Assembly: GCF_002394865.1 (NCBI RefSeq) | Contig: NZ_DGUZ01000023.1 | Coordinates: 219,981-263,758, forward strand | Length of the DNA: 43,778 nt | Reading direction: 5' to 3' | From: Fibrobacter sp. UBA4297 | GTDB lineage: Bacteria; Fibrobacterota; Fibrobacteria; Fibrobacterales; Fibrobacteraceae | In this document: positions 33,404 to 40,843 of the stretch, in pieces | How positions within the stretch are numbered: position 1 is the first letter of the stretch | How the letters are laid out: every line of letters starts with the position of its first letter | The notes under the pieces: generated by a model | The model's database searches: none | What the model saw: the letters and a program-made list of their open reading frames with translations, nothing else | What the model was told of the DNA's origin: nothing | Program-made: the position numbers and the translations under genes

Positions 33404-34045
33404 ATGAATTTCCTTGAATTTTTACAACCGATGCCGGTCGTGGGCATTCTCCGCGACATTCCTCAGGGCGCCGAAGAAGCGTGCGTGAACGCGTCCGCAA
33501 AGTGCGGGCTCAAGGCGATTGAGGTCACGATGAACACAGCAGCCGCAACTGAAATTATCACAAAGCTCAAGTCCTTTGCAAAGCCACTTGGAATCAAGGT
33601 CGGTGCAGGTACGGTCCGTCACGGGAGCGATGTCGAAAAAGCAATTGCCGCAGGTGCAGAATTTTTGGTCACGCCGAACACGCGGCACGAAGTCATTCGA
33701 CTTTCGAATACCGCAGGCATCCCGATTATCCCGGGAGCACTCACGCCAACCGAAGTGCAAAAAGCATACGACCTTGGCGCAACCGCCATCAAGATTTTCC
33801 CGGTGAACTGCGTAGGCGGTCCGGAATACATCAAGGCGCTGCGTGGCCCGTTCCGCGACATTCCGTTGATGGCATGCGGTGGCGTGAACGCAGAGAACGC
33901 CGCAAGCTACTTGAAGGCAAGCGCGAACTTGCTTTCTTTTGGCGGGAGCATTTTCAATGCAGAACTGATGAAGGCTGGCGACTGGGCAACCATCGAAGCA
34001 AGGATGCAGAAACTGCTGGACGCCGTGAAAGCTGCAATTGCATAA
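33404..34045 (+). CDS. eda: 2-dehydro-3-deoxy-phosphogluconate (KDPG/KHG) aldolase
   Basis: 213 residues, full length for the family. The catalytic motifs are present: GLKAIEVTMNT (Glu general base), VGAGTVRHGSDVEKAIAAGAEFLVTPN, PGALTPTEVQKAYDLGATAIKIFP with the Schiff-base Lys, and ACGGVNAENAASYL near the C-terminus. It splits KDPG (or KHG) into pyruvate and glyceraldehyde-3-phosphate (or glyoxylate). The other Entner-Doudoroff genes are not in the window, so a role in uronate breakdown from plant polymers is also possible. A strong terminator follows. Confidence 0.93.
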   Translation: MNFLEFLQPMPVVGILRDIPQGAEEACVNASAKCGLKAIEVTMNTAAATEIITKLKSFAKPLGIKVGAGTVRHGSDVEKAIAAGAEFLVTPNTRHEVIRLSNTAGIPIIPGALTPTEVQKAYDLGATAIKIFPVNCVGGPEYIKALRGPFRDIPLMACGGVNAENAASYLKASANLLSFGGSIFNAELMKAGDWATIEARMQKLLDAVKAAIA

Positions 34046-34081
34046 CTACTCCAGTGAGACAATTTTGAATCATGCGAAAAC

Positions 34082-34111
34082 GCCGCGGTTTTTTCCGCGG
34101 CTTTTCTTTTT
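34082..34111 (+). terminator. Rho-independent terminator after eda
   Basis: GCCGCGG / CCGCGGC, a perfect 7-bp stem, with loop TTTTTT and tail TTTTCTTTTT. Confidence 0.85.
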
Positions 34112-34179
34112 GCGGCTTTGCCGCCATACTTTAAACTAGTAACTATTAACTACTAACTAGCAACTGCAGCGCAGCTGCA
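34112..34179. repeat. Spacer with TAACTA-type repeats
   Basis: ACTAGTAACTATTAACTACTAACTAGCAACTG is a degenerate repeat of (C)TAACTA before the end of the GGDEF gene. The GCGGC/GCCGC palindrome lies upstream of it. Confidence 0.5.
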
Positions 34180-35049
34180 TTAGCTGCGTCCAGCGCGCAT
34201 CTTGCGTTTGCACTCGTACATGGAAGCGTCCGCACTGCGGAGCATCTCGTCCATGTCCTTGTAGTCTTCGGCAGAGCTTGCCGTGCCATACGCAAAGGCA
34301 ACCGTCTGGTCTACAATCGTGAGCGACTTCACAGCCTCTTGCATTCTCTCGGCACAGACAAATGCGCCCTTCAAATCGGTATCCGGGCAAATAACCATGA
34401 ACTCGTCACCGCCCATGCGGAAAAGCATATCCGATTCGCGAAGCAGTTTATTGCAAACGTTCACGACAGAACGGAGCAACAAGTCTCCCGCCAAATGTCC
34501 ATGCTGGTCATTGATTTTCTTGAGGCCGTTCAAGTCAAAATAGACAAGCGAGAAATTCGTGCCATAGCGCTTGCTACGGGCGAACAATTCACGGAGCGAG
34601 CAGATGGCATGCCTGCGGTTGTAGGCGCCCGTCAAGTCATCCGTCAGAGAGATTTCGCGCAAGTTGCGAAGCGAACGTGCCAGTCGCAGATGCACACCAA
34701 TTCTTGCAAGCAAGATATCAGGGGCAGCAGACTTGCAGACAAAATCAGAAGCTCCCGACTGGAATCCTTGCGTAACGCTAGCATCGTTTTCCTGATTCGT
34801 GAGGAATATAATCGGCAAGTCGTCTAGCGGGAAATGCTTGCGGATATTCAAACAGACATCGTAGCCATTCATGTTCGGCATGTTGACGTCAAGCACCACA
34901 AGCTCCACGGGATTGTTGTACAAGTACTCCAGAGCTTCGGCACCGGATTTGCAGCCGATTACTTCATACCCAACTGCCTTCAGAACATCCGAATCTCTTT
35001 TTAATTCAACATCATCATCGTCGACGATAAGAATTTTTTCCTCTACCAT
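34180..35049 (-). CDS. Response regulator-GGDEF diguanylate cyclase (PleD-like)
   Basis: 289 residues. The receiver domain (about 4-122) has the acidic pocket DDDD near the start, phospho-acceptor Asp54 (VVLDVNMPNMNG) and the conserved Lys near 106 (FVCKSAAP). The GGDEF domain (about 135-289) has LTDDLTGAYNRR, FDLNGLKKINDQHGH and the catalytic MGGDEF (213-217). The RxxD inhibitory site (RESD, 204-207) five residues before it is intact, so feedback by c-di-GMP is expected. Phosphorylation should activate synthesis of c-di-GMP. The cognate kinase is not in the window. Target outputs (adhesion, gliding or surface proteins) are inferred only. Confidence 0.93.
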   Translation of the reverse strand: MVEEKILIVDDDDVELKRDSDVLKAVGYEVIGCKSGAEALEYLYNNPVELVVLDVNMPNMNGYDVCLNIRKHFPLDDLPIIFLTNQENDASVTQGFQSGASDFVCKSAAPDILLARIGVHLRLARSLRNLREISLTDDLTGAYNRRHAICSLRELFARSKRYGTNFSLVYFDLNGLKKINDQHGHLAGDLLLRSVVNVCNKLLRESDMLFRMGGDEFMVICPDTDLKGAFVCAERMQEAVKSLTIVDQTVAFAYGTASSAEDYKDMDEMLRSADASMYECKRKMRAGRS

Positions 35050-35099
35050 TTCGTTCTCCTTACCATCCCAACACTCATTCCAACGATTATAAAATAAAA

Positions 35100-35921
35100 T
35101 TACTCGAGGAACTCTATCGGCGGTGCGGATTCAACTAGCCCCATTTGAGCCGCCAATTTGAAAAAAAGCGATAACGATTGTTTACGTTCATCCGTAAAAT
35201 GATAATCGAGCACGCTAAAGTAATCCTCAACGAGAGGGCGCGGCAAATTCACCGGATACTTCGCAAGCCACACATCCAAAGCCAGCGATGGATTCTTGCG
35301 GAACTCGCGAATGCCTGATTCCAGTCGCACCATATAATCATCGAGAATAGGGCGCAAGCTAGCCGAGAGCGCATCCTTCGAAATCACCCACGCACCAAAC
35401 ACAAACGGAAGTCCCTGCCATTCCTGCCAAAGCGTCCCCAAGTCATAACTATACGCAAAGCGGTGGCGTTCATTTTCTTCAAGCGCCAAGTCACCTATCA
35501 AGAGACACGCATCGTCAGTCGACTCAGCCGCAAGCCCCGGCACATATTCGGGCTTAAGCCCATAGCGATTTTCCAAAAGAATTCGTAATAACGTAACAGA
35601 CGTCTTGCTTTGCGATGTCATGCGGATGCGTTTGTTCGAAAGCTCCTGGAGTGGATAACGCGAAAACAGCTTGACCGAGCGCACTTCAAAGGAGCACGAC
35701 GTGCAGAGCACAGGCGACAGCACAAAGGCGCCCGGCTTTTGCGCAAACGTAATCGAAGACGCCGGAGAAAGGTGAATAGAGCCGTCTTTGAGACCTGCAC
35801 AATGCACACTCGGCGGGCCATCGACAAAGGCCACCTCGGGAAATTCATTTTCGCGCCCGACAGAATTAAAGAAAAACGGCGCACAGACCAAAAAAGGGAT
35901 TCGACCAACACGGAGAGTCAT
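35100..35921 (-). CDS. mqnA: Chorismate dehydratase MqnA (futalosine menaquinone pathway)
   Basis: 273 residues, a periplasmic-binding-protein-like fold without signal peptide. The start MTLRVGRIPFLVCAPFF, LKDGSIHLSPASSITFAQKP, VRSVKLFSRYPLQELSNKRI, SQSKTSVTLLRILLENRYG, and AYSYDLGTLWQEWQGLPFVFGAWVI are characteristic of MqnA/MqnD-like enzymes, with the MqnA-type N-terminus. MqnA makes 3-enolpyruvylbenzoate from chorismate at the start of the futalosine route to menaquinone. The rest of the pathway is not in the window. It is transcribed divergently from the small 36009 gene. Confidence 0.85.
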   Translation of the reverse strand: MTLRVGRIPFLVCAPFFFNSVGRENEFPEVAFVDGPPSVHCAGLKDGSIHLSPASSITFAQKPGAFVLSPVLCTSCSFEVRSVKLFSRYPLQELSNKRIRMTSQSKTSVTLLRILLENRYGLKPEYVPGLAAESTDDACLLIGDLALEENERHRFAYSYDLGTLWQEWQGLPFVFGAWVISKDALSASLRPILDDYMVRLESGIREFRKNPSLALDVWLAKYPVNLPRPLVEDYFSVLDYHFTDERKQSLSLFFKLAAQMGLVESAPPIEFLE

Positions 35922-35942
35922 GTAAAAAAGTTAAATTTTTAC

Positions 35943-35966
35943 ATGTGGCGAGATTGTATGCCACAT
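35943..35966. promoter_or_regulatory. Inverted repeat between mqnA and the 36009 gene
   Basis: ATGTGGC-N10-GCCACAT, a perfect 7-bp dyad, lies in the 87-bp divergent spacer. The symmetry and position fit an operator for one or both genes. No regulator can be named. Confidence 0.45.
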
Positions 35967-36008
35967 CAAAATAAACCGATTAATTTAAACGTTAATGGCT
36001 AAAGAATA

Positions 36009-36299
36009 ATGGCTGTATTTCACGTGAAGAAGACCTCGCTCGGCGAAGACCAGACTAGTCTCGTTTTCAAGGGCAGGATTGTAGAAGGCCCGATTAGCAA
36101 GGGTATGACCATCGAAATTCCTGTAACGCAGGAAGCTGTCGTCAAAATGAAAATTTACGACGTCGTCCAGTTCGACAAGCAGAAGGACGAAGACAAGAAG
36201 GTGGGCCTGGTTGTAGATTTTTATAACCTTCCCGACGATATGGAAGTCATCATGGACTTGAACATCGCCGACGAAGATTTGAACATCGTAAACGAATAA
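36009..36299 (+). CDS. Small conserved-type protein of unknown function
   Basis: 96 residues, acidic, no signal peptide. The fold prediction by eye is all-beta: FHVKKTSLGEDQTSLVFKGRIVEGPISKGMTIEIPV resembles the second domain of elongation-factor-type proteins (a beta-barrel with GPISKGM-like turn), but too weakly to name. I do not recognise a family. The GH5 gene follows 51 bp later on the same strand. There is no convincing ribosome binding site upstream. Divergent from mqnA. Confidence 0.6.
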   Translation: MAVFHVKKTSLGEDQTSLVFKGRIVEGPISKGMTIEIPVTQEAVVKMKIYDVVQFDKQKDEDKKVGLVVDFYNLPDDMEVIMDLNIADEDLNIVNE

Positions 36300-36350
36300 C
36301 CTATTCATTCAAACCGGCTGTTTCGGCAGCCAAAGTATGGGACGGCACGC

Positions 36351-37424
36351 ATGAAGAAAGAAAGATTGCGCGGAGTGAATTTGGGCGGATGGTTCAGTCA
36401 GGTTGACTGTATCGAAGAAAAGGACCCGGTCGGTTTTCCGGGAGTCGTAGGTCACATCAAGACGTTCCTTGGAACAAGCGATTTCAAGCGCATCCACGAT
36501 GCGGGGTTCAACCACGTTCGCTTGCCGGTCGACTACTTTAATTTATTTAAAGGCGACGATCTCAAGCCGGACGAAGAAATCTTTGCGCTCCTGGACAAGG
36601 CGCTCAAGGACATTCAGGATGCAGACCTGGATGTGATTCTCGATTTGCACAAGTGCCCGGGTCACGACTTCCACCTCGCCAGCAATCACGAACAAGCTTT
36701 CTTTGCCGACGCGAACGCCCGCAAGGACACGCGCAAGATTTGGGCATTCATGGCCGAACGCTATAGCTCCATGCCGCGCGTGATGATGGAACTTTTGAAT
36801 GAACCGGCCGCAAGCGATTCCAAGGTTTGGGATAAAGTCAAGGACGAAATCTTCTGGGAAATCCGCAAGCACGCCCCGAAGAACACTATCGTCGTAGGCG
36901 CCAACAAGTGGAACAGCACGAGGGAATTCGAATTCTTGACACCGCTCGATGACGACAATGCCATCTACAGTTTCCATACCTACACGCCGGTGACGTTTAC
37001 GCACCAGGGCGCCGCTTGGATTGACGATCCGTTCTTCAAGATTGAACGCCCGTGGCCGGGTGATTACGCCGCCCCTGAAGTTGGCGGCACAACGCGTTTG
37101 AACGTGGAATTCGGCAAGTGGGACAAGGCCAAGTTGCAGGCAAGCATCCAGAACGCTCTTGATTTCCGCGCCAAGTATGACTTGCCGGTAAGCTGCAACG
37201 AGTTCGGTGTTTACGTACAAGTTCCTCGCAAGTATCAGCTTGCCTGGATGCGCGACTTCCTCGACATCCTCCGCGACGCCGACGTGGGTTACAGCTACTG
37301 GAACTACAAGAATCTGGACTTCGGTCTCGTTTCGAAGGGCGAATCACTCCACAACGATTTACCGCAGTACAATAACCCCGAACGCCTCGACACAGAACTC
37401 ATGGAAATGATTGCGAAGGGGTAA
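36351..37424 (+). CDS. Glycoside hydrolase family 5 enzyme without signal peptide
   Basis: 357 residues. The start LRGVNLGGWF, FNHVRLPVDYFN, VILDLHKCPGHDFH, MMELLNEP (acid/base Glu151), IYSFHTYTP and SCNEFGV (nucleophile Glu284) are the GH5 signature elements, and both catalytic Glu are present. There is no signal peptide, carbohydrate-binding module or Ser linker. It is therefore expected to be cytoplasmic, acting on imported beta-glucan oligosaccharides, or exported by an unknown route. Its last 12 codons and 3' flank are repeated at 38493-38547. Confidence 0.88.
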   Translation: MKKERLRGVNLGGWFSQVDCIEEKDPVGFPGVVGHIKTFLGTSDFKRIHDAGFNHVRLPVDYFNLFKGDDLKPDEEIFALLDKALKDIQDADLDVILDLHKCPGHDFHLASNHEQAFFADANARKDTRKIWAFMAERYSSMPRVMMELLNEPAASDSKVWDKVKDEIFWEIRKHAPKNTIVVGANKWNSTREFEFLTPLDDDNAIYSFHTYTPVTFTHQGAAWIDDPFFKIERPWPGDYAAPEVGGTTRLNVEFGKWDKAKLQASIQNALDFRAKYDLPVSCNEFGVYVQVPRKYQLAWMRDFLDILRDADVGYSYWNYKNLDFGLVSKGESLHNDLPQYNNPERLDTELMEMIAKG

Positions 37425-37440
37425 CGGCGAAGCCGCAGTA
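37386..37440. repeat. Left copy of 55-bp direct repeat (GH5 3' end)
   Basis: CTCGAC... to GCCGCAGTA covers the last 12 codons and stop of the GH5 gene. It matches 38493-38547 at 50 of 55 positions with no gap. Confidence 0.85.
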
Positions 37441-37708
37441 AGCAGCCAGCAGAACTCAGAATTTAGACAAGAACGCCTCGGATTAAATCCGGGGCATTTT
37501 TTACTATTGAGCAACTAACAAATAGCACATTTGCCACAGTCCCTTGCTAACAGTTGTTGACATAATGAACGGTCAAAATTCCGACCCCTTGCATTTTATT
37601 TTTGGCTTATATATTTTTTAGTACGGATCCATTGAGGATGCCATCCGGTCCAGCCGGGCGTTAATATATCAGTTACTTTTATTCTAACAACTAACAAATA
37701 GGATACTC
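37425..37708 (+). promoter_or_regulatory. Spacer and leader of the GNAT cassette
   Basis: After the terminator at 37475-37502 the spacer holds a good -35 (TTGACA, 37557) with no matching -10, and a weaker TTGCAT (37589)/TATTTT (37612) pair with a 17-bp spacer. Two 14-bp copies of CAACTAACAAATAG lie at 37512-37525 and 37688-37701. The second copy is seven bases before the ATG and may serve as an operator. Short hairpins (CCGGTCCAGCCGG near 37650) lie in the leader. Confidence 0.45.
37475..37502 (+). terminator. Rho-independent terminator after GH5
   Basis: GCCTCGGAT-TAA-ATCCGGGGC (9 bp, one G-U pair) followed by ATTTTTT. Confidence 0.8.
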
Positions 37709-37927
37709 ATGGCAAGACCCATCAGAGAAACTCCGATTTTGTTCGGCGAGGATGCTCGCCGGTTTATCGCCCGTATGCAGGAGAGGCACCCCGAAACTCC
37801 GGAAGCTCGTGCCCAACGTTTACGGGACTACGAATTTTTCCTAAAAGCTTTTGAACGAGGCATGCGAGAAAAGCGTGCCCGCGAAGCCGCTAACGGAGGT
37901 AAAGATCCATGGTTCGACAATATATAG
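37709..37927 (+). CDS. Small antitoxin-like protein upstream of GNAT gene
   Basis: 72 residues, basic and helical, no membrane segment. The start MARPIRETPILFGEDARRFIARMQ is the recurring form of small proteins that precede GNAT acetyltransferases in Bacteroidetes/Fibrobacterota genomes. The following PETPEARAQRLRDYEFFLKAFERG stretch is probably one or two helices. It overlaps the GNAT gene by 19 bp, so translation is coupled. In analogous pairs the small protein neutralises and represses; here that is inference. It could also be a DNA-binding partner only. Confidence 0.65.
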   Translation: MARPIRETPILFGEDARRFIARMQERHPETPEARAQRLRDYEFFLKAFERGMREKRAREAANGGKDPWFDNI

Positions 37928-38469
37928 ATAACGAGTCTATTCGATTTATTCGACTGCAACCATTCAACAAAGTCAAAAGTTTTGACTGCGGAGATGCTGA
38001 TTTAAACGATTTCATTTTAAATCGCGCAACTCTTTTTGACAAATACATGTTAGCGGTCAGCTACACCTGTGTTGACATCAACGACACCAGCAGGCCTTTA
38101 GCCTATTTTAGCTTGGCAAACGACAAAATCGCAACCAGCGACTTTCCTAGCATGACGGAATTCAACAGATTCCGCCGTAAACAAGGATTCCCGAACGAGA
38201 AAAGGCTAAAAAGCTACCCCGCCGTGAAGCTCTGCCGCCTAGCCGTTGACATCTGCGCCAAAAAGCAAAAACTCGGTACACAAGTTCTAAACATCATCAA
38301 GTCCATGTTCGTCATCAACAACAAGACAGGCTGTCGCTTTATAACGGTTGACGCCTACTTGGCAGCAGTTCCGTTCTACGAAAAGAACGGATTCCGCATG
38401 ATGAATCTGGAAGACAACGATCCGCATACACGATTGATGTACTTCGACTTGATGGATCTGGTGGCGTAA
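37909..38469 (+). CDS. GNAT-family acetyltransferase (probable toxin)
   Basis: 186 residues. The SFDCGDADLNDFILNRA start is that of the TacT/AtaT-type GNAT toxins. YPAVKLCRLAVD (104-115) is the strand before the acetyl-CoA loop; the loop itself (KKQKLGTQ, 118-125) differs from the usual QGxGxG. VDAYLAAVPFYEKNGF holds the expected catalytic Tyr157. ATG 37909 has a strong ribosome binding site (GGAGG, nine bases away). Relatives acetylate aminoacyl-tRNA and stop translation. The altered acetyl-CoA loop leaves some doubt about activity. The cassette lies between 55-bp direct repeats. Confidence 0.75.
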   Translation: MVRQYIDNESIRFIRLQPFNKVKSFDCGDADLNDFILNRATLFDKYMLAVSYTCVDINDTSRPLAYFSLANDKIATSDFPSMTEFNRFRRKQGFPNEKRLKSYPAVKLCRLAVDICAKKQKLGTQVLNIIKSMFVINNKTGCRFITVDAYLAAVPFYEKNGFRMMNLEDNDPHTRLMYFDLMDLVA

Positions 38470-38640
38470 GGCAATAAACGGGAAAAGACCTACTCGACTC
38501 CGAATTCATGGAAATGATTGCGAAGGGGTAGCGGCGGAGCCGCAGTAGACCGTAGGAAGTTACTCTACCGTCATCCTGGAGGGAGCTTCGCGACCGATAG
38601 GATCCAGTTAAATCTCGTGATTAATAAACTGCAAGACATA
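38470..38640. other. Spacer with GH5-like repeat and dispersed repeat
   Basis: The first part holds the right copy of the 55-bp repeat. The next part (about 38570-38610: GTCATCCTGGAGGGAGCTTCGCGACCGATAGGATCC) is a dispersed-repeat unit of the GTCATCCTG...GGATCC type, also seen at 40010-40060 and 40745-40780. No gene. Confidence 0.5.
38493..38547 (+). pseudogene. Duplicated GH5 3' end (right copy of 55-bp repeat)
   Basis: It encodes LLDSEFMEMIAKG-stop, against RLDTELMEMIAKG-stop at the true GH5 end, and continues into the same 3' flank. An in-frame TAA about 18 bp before shows it has no more gene sequence. Five substitutions in 55 bases separate it from 37386-37440. Confidence 0.75.
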
Positions 38641-38641
38641 A

Positions 38642-38845
38642 TTACAATAAAGGCGGACGAAAGTCCGCTTTTTTGCTTTCTTTAACAGCTTCAGGAGTTT
38701 CACTAGAGCAATTTTCAATACCTTTTCCTGATTCATAAGCCCCATGTACAAGCATTACATTGTATTTCTCTATTGATTCCATGGGTTTGGGAATAGACCA
38801 TCCCGCAACCGTAAAAAACAGTATAATTAACAACAGCCTTTTCAT
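38642..38845 (-). pseudogene. Truncated exported hydrolase-like gene fragment
   Basis: 67 residues: a signal peptide (MKRLLLIILFFTVAGWS) followed by NVMLVHGAYESGKGIENC. The VHGAYES stretch looks like the oxyanion-hole start of an alpha/beta hydrolase or lipase-like protein. Such proteins are several hundred residues, so this is only the N-terminus. The last residues are read through a plus-strand terminator, which suggests a broken gene. It could instead be an intact small secreted protein. Confidence 0.4.
38651..38674 (+). terminator. Rho-independent terminator (plus strand)
   Basis: GCGGAC-GAAA-GTCCGC stem with flanking A/T pairs, then six T. It would end the GNAT transcript and overlaps the 3' end of the minus-strand fragment at 38642. 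Confidence 0.75.
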
Positions 38846-38861
38846 AAATTTCCATTTTATT

Positions 38862-39785
38862 TTAATACTTCACAACACTTCCATCAGCATTAACGAACAT
38901 CAAATCACTAAGCGATTTAACGTATGGATTTCTCATTATTTTGTCATTTGCTATAGAACAAACATAATCCCCCATATGCAACATGCTACCCGCAAACAAC
39001 GCCGGATAAACCGCATATTTTCGGTTTTCATCAAATTCAATAGAATCGACAACAATATTGCCAACTGACAACAAAACACTCCAATTATTTTTTTTCCTCA
39101 TAAGACAATACACATCATCACCCCATGCTCTTACATCATCACATTTTTCAATCCACTTTAAGTTAGCGTCTAACCGTTTGAATGTCAGCGTTTTCACAAT
39201 TGTATCCAAAACGGCATATTGACAACTATCCCCACCAGCTCCAAGCGGTCCTTTTAAAAGGATTTTCCCATTCAGCCACGTTCTCATTTTTTCATGTTTA
39301 AATGTTGCATTGCAGCCATCTTTAGAAACAGTCACATTCATGACAACCGGTTTTTGCCCCAATTTCCAAAAGGAAAATGAATTATTTCCATTTCCGCCCC
39401 AAACAATTGAATCAGAAAGCTGCCCTACAAGATACGTAAAGCCATTCGTATTTGCATTGTCCAACGAATCAGTCCAACACGGTCCTTCTTCCTGAACACG
39501 ATAATTATAAACCCGCAATCCTTGATGCCCTATACCAGAAATAGTTCCACCATCATAGACAAAACCATCCTGTTCCTGCGACCAATGCCGCCAATCGCTA
39601 ACAATCACCAAACTATCGTCAATAAAACCGATAACACCTCCAACAGTTCTAGGAGAAGACCATTCTATCGGTCCCCATTTTCGCTCAAGGTCATCCCCGC
39701 ACCCCCACATGCTTACGCATGCAAAGGCGACCGCCAAAACAGCGAGCAGTCTTTTCAATCCGAACCTGTTCATTTTATTTTCCAT
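38862..39785 (-). CDS. Lipoprotein of unknown function
   Basis: 307 residues. The signal peptide leads to lipobox MWGC; the in-frame Met at residue 5 may be the real start. The mature part starts GDDLERKWGPIEW and is rich in Asp, Gly, Asn and aromatics (WRHWSQEQDGFVYDGG, YLVGQLSDSIVWGGNGNNSFSFW, YCLMRKKNNWSVLLSVGN). This reads as repeated beta strands, possibly a beta-propeller-like or sandwich fold. Several Cys may form disulfides. I do not recognise a family. It is separate from the FISUMP group (no WMAENL or KGPF motifs). Confidence 0.8.
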   Translation of the reverse strand: MENKMNRFGLKRLLAVLAVAFACVSMWGCGDDLERKWGPIEWSSPRTVGGVIGFIDDSLVIVSDWRHWSQEQDGFVYDGGTISGIGHQGLRVYNYRVQEEGPCWTDSLDNANTNGFTYLVGQLSDSIVWGGNGNNSFSFWKLGQKPVVMNVTVSKDGCNATFKHEKMRTWLNGKILLKGPLGAGGDSCQYAVLDTIVKTLTFKRLDANLKWIEKCDDVRAWGDDVYCLMRKKNNWSVLLSVGNIVVDSIEFDENRKYAVYPALFAGSMLHMGDYVCSIANDKIMRNPYVKSLSDLMFVNADGSVVKY

Positions 39786-40071
39786 AAGAGATTTTCCTAT
39801 GTTTAAACATTTTCCAATGTAAATTTATATAAAAAACATTATATGCCATACAGAATAGATTGCTTCCCCTCTACGAGGGTCGCAATGACAAGCAAGGGAA
39901 TCAAGCAAGAGGCCACTTGTGGACTCGCATTTGATTCCCACCGAGTCATGTGTTTGCACAATGACGTAACCACGTTCTACTAAGCAAATTCTATTGACTA
40001 TAACATCACTGGATCCTTCCGCCTACGGCGTCAGGATGACGGAGAAACGGCTTCGAGGATGACAGCAGGCT
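39786..40071. repeat. Dispersed repeat block
   Basis: No gene. From about 39855 it contains GATTGCTTCCCCTCTACGAGGGTCGCAATGAC, CAAGGGAATCAAGC...GATTCCC, and CTGGATCCTTCCGCCTACGGCGTCAGGATGACG. Several units end in the ATGAC seen in the other blocks. The array ends directly before the 40072 stop codon. Confidence 0.55.
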
Positions 40072-40530
40072 TTACATCTCAATCAAAATTCCTGCTTGCA
40101 AGTACCAGTAACCTTCGCCGGAGTGGTTCAAGAACTGGTAACCGGTCGAAACGATAATCGATGTGCGGTCGCCATTCTTGATGTCGAGTCCGCCACCAGC
40201 GCGCCAGAACATCTGATCGTCCTTGCCGAACATGTAACCGAAATCGCCTGTAGCGACCGGCAACACAGTACGACCAATCGGGAGGCGAACCCAGAGGCTT
40301 CCAGAAACGGGAACGTATCCAACGTTGTCAAGTTCCTCATAGCCAACGCCCACGCCCGCAAAAACCATCTGGTCAATCGGATACCACAGATGGCCATAGA
40401 AACTCATGTTGAAGTCACCCATGTGGCTCACGCGATTGCAGATGCCACCTTGAGCATCCAAAGTGAAGGCGTTTGCCGGAACCGCGACGAAAGCCAAAGC
40501 GAATATAATAGCTGTCAAAAACTTTTTCAT
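40072..40530 (-). CDS. Small outer-membrane beta-barrel-like protein
   Basis: 152 residues. A signal peptide (cleavage near ANA-FTL) is followed by alternating hydrophobic/aromatic strands (FNMSFYGHLWYP, MVFAGVGVGYEEL, SGSLWVRLPIG, FWRAGGGLDIK, SIIVSTGYQFLNH, GYWYLQAGILIEM) ending in a strand with a C-terminal hydrophobic Met. This is typical of a small eight-stranded porin-like barrel. No family can be named. Possibly a minor membrane or adhesion protein. The start is ATG 40530. Confidence 0.75.
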   Translation of the reverse strand: MKKFLTAIIFALAFVAVPANAFTLDAQGGICNRVSHMGDFNMSFYGHLWYPIDQMVFAGVGVGYEELDNVGYVPVSGSLWVRLPIGRTVLPVATGDFGYMFGKDDQMFWRAGGGLDIKNGDRTSIIVSTGYQFLNHSGEGYWYLQAGILIEM

Positions 40531-40843
40531 AGGTCTATACGATAATATATAAATTCTTTTACGCTACGAGAAGGAGATTCCCCATCATCCCCGTCAAGCG
40601 AGGACAGGCGTCGGGAATGACAACGCCAGGACAACGATTGCGTAGGGAGATTCCCACCTAAAGGTGGCCATGCGCACTATGGAACAAAGTTCCAAGTGCT
40701 GTCCGCCCGCTCGGTGGCGGGAATGACAGCATAATACAAGACATCACTGGATCCTTCGACTCCGTTACACTTCGCTCAGGATGACAAGTCGAAGGCAGCA
40801 ATTATACCCTAAAACCTAATCCCTATTACCTAACCCCTATAAA
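40531..40843. repeat. Dispersed repeat block and pentamer repeats
   Basis: No gene. GAGATTCCCCATCATCCCCGTCAAGCGAGGACAGGCGTCGGGAATGAC, AGATTCCCACCTAAAGGTGGCC, CTCGGTGGCGGGAATGAC and CTGGATCCTTCGACTCCG...CAGGATGAC are four units. At 40806-40840 the spacer turns into ACCTAA/CCTATTACCTAACCCC repeats. The units are related to those at 2940, 17284 and 39850. Confidence 0.55.
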
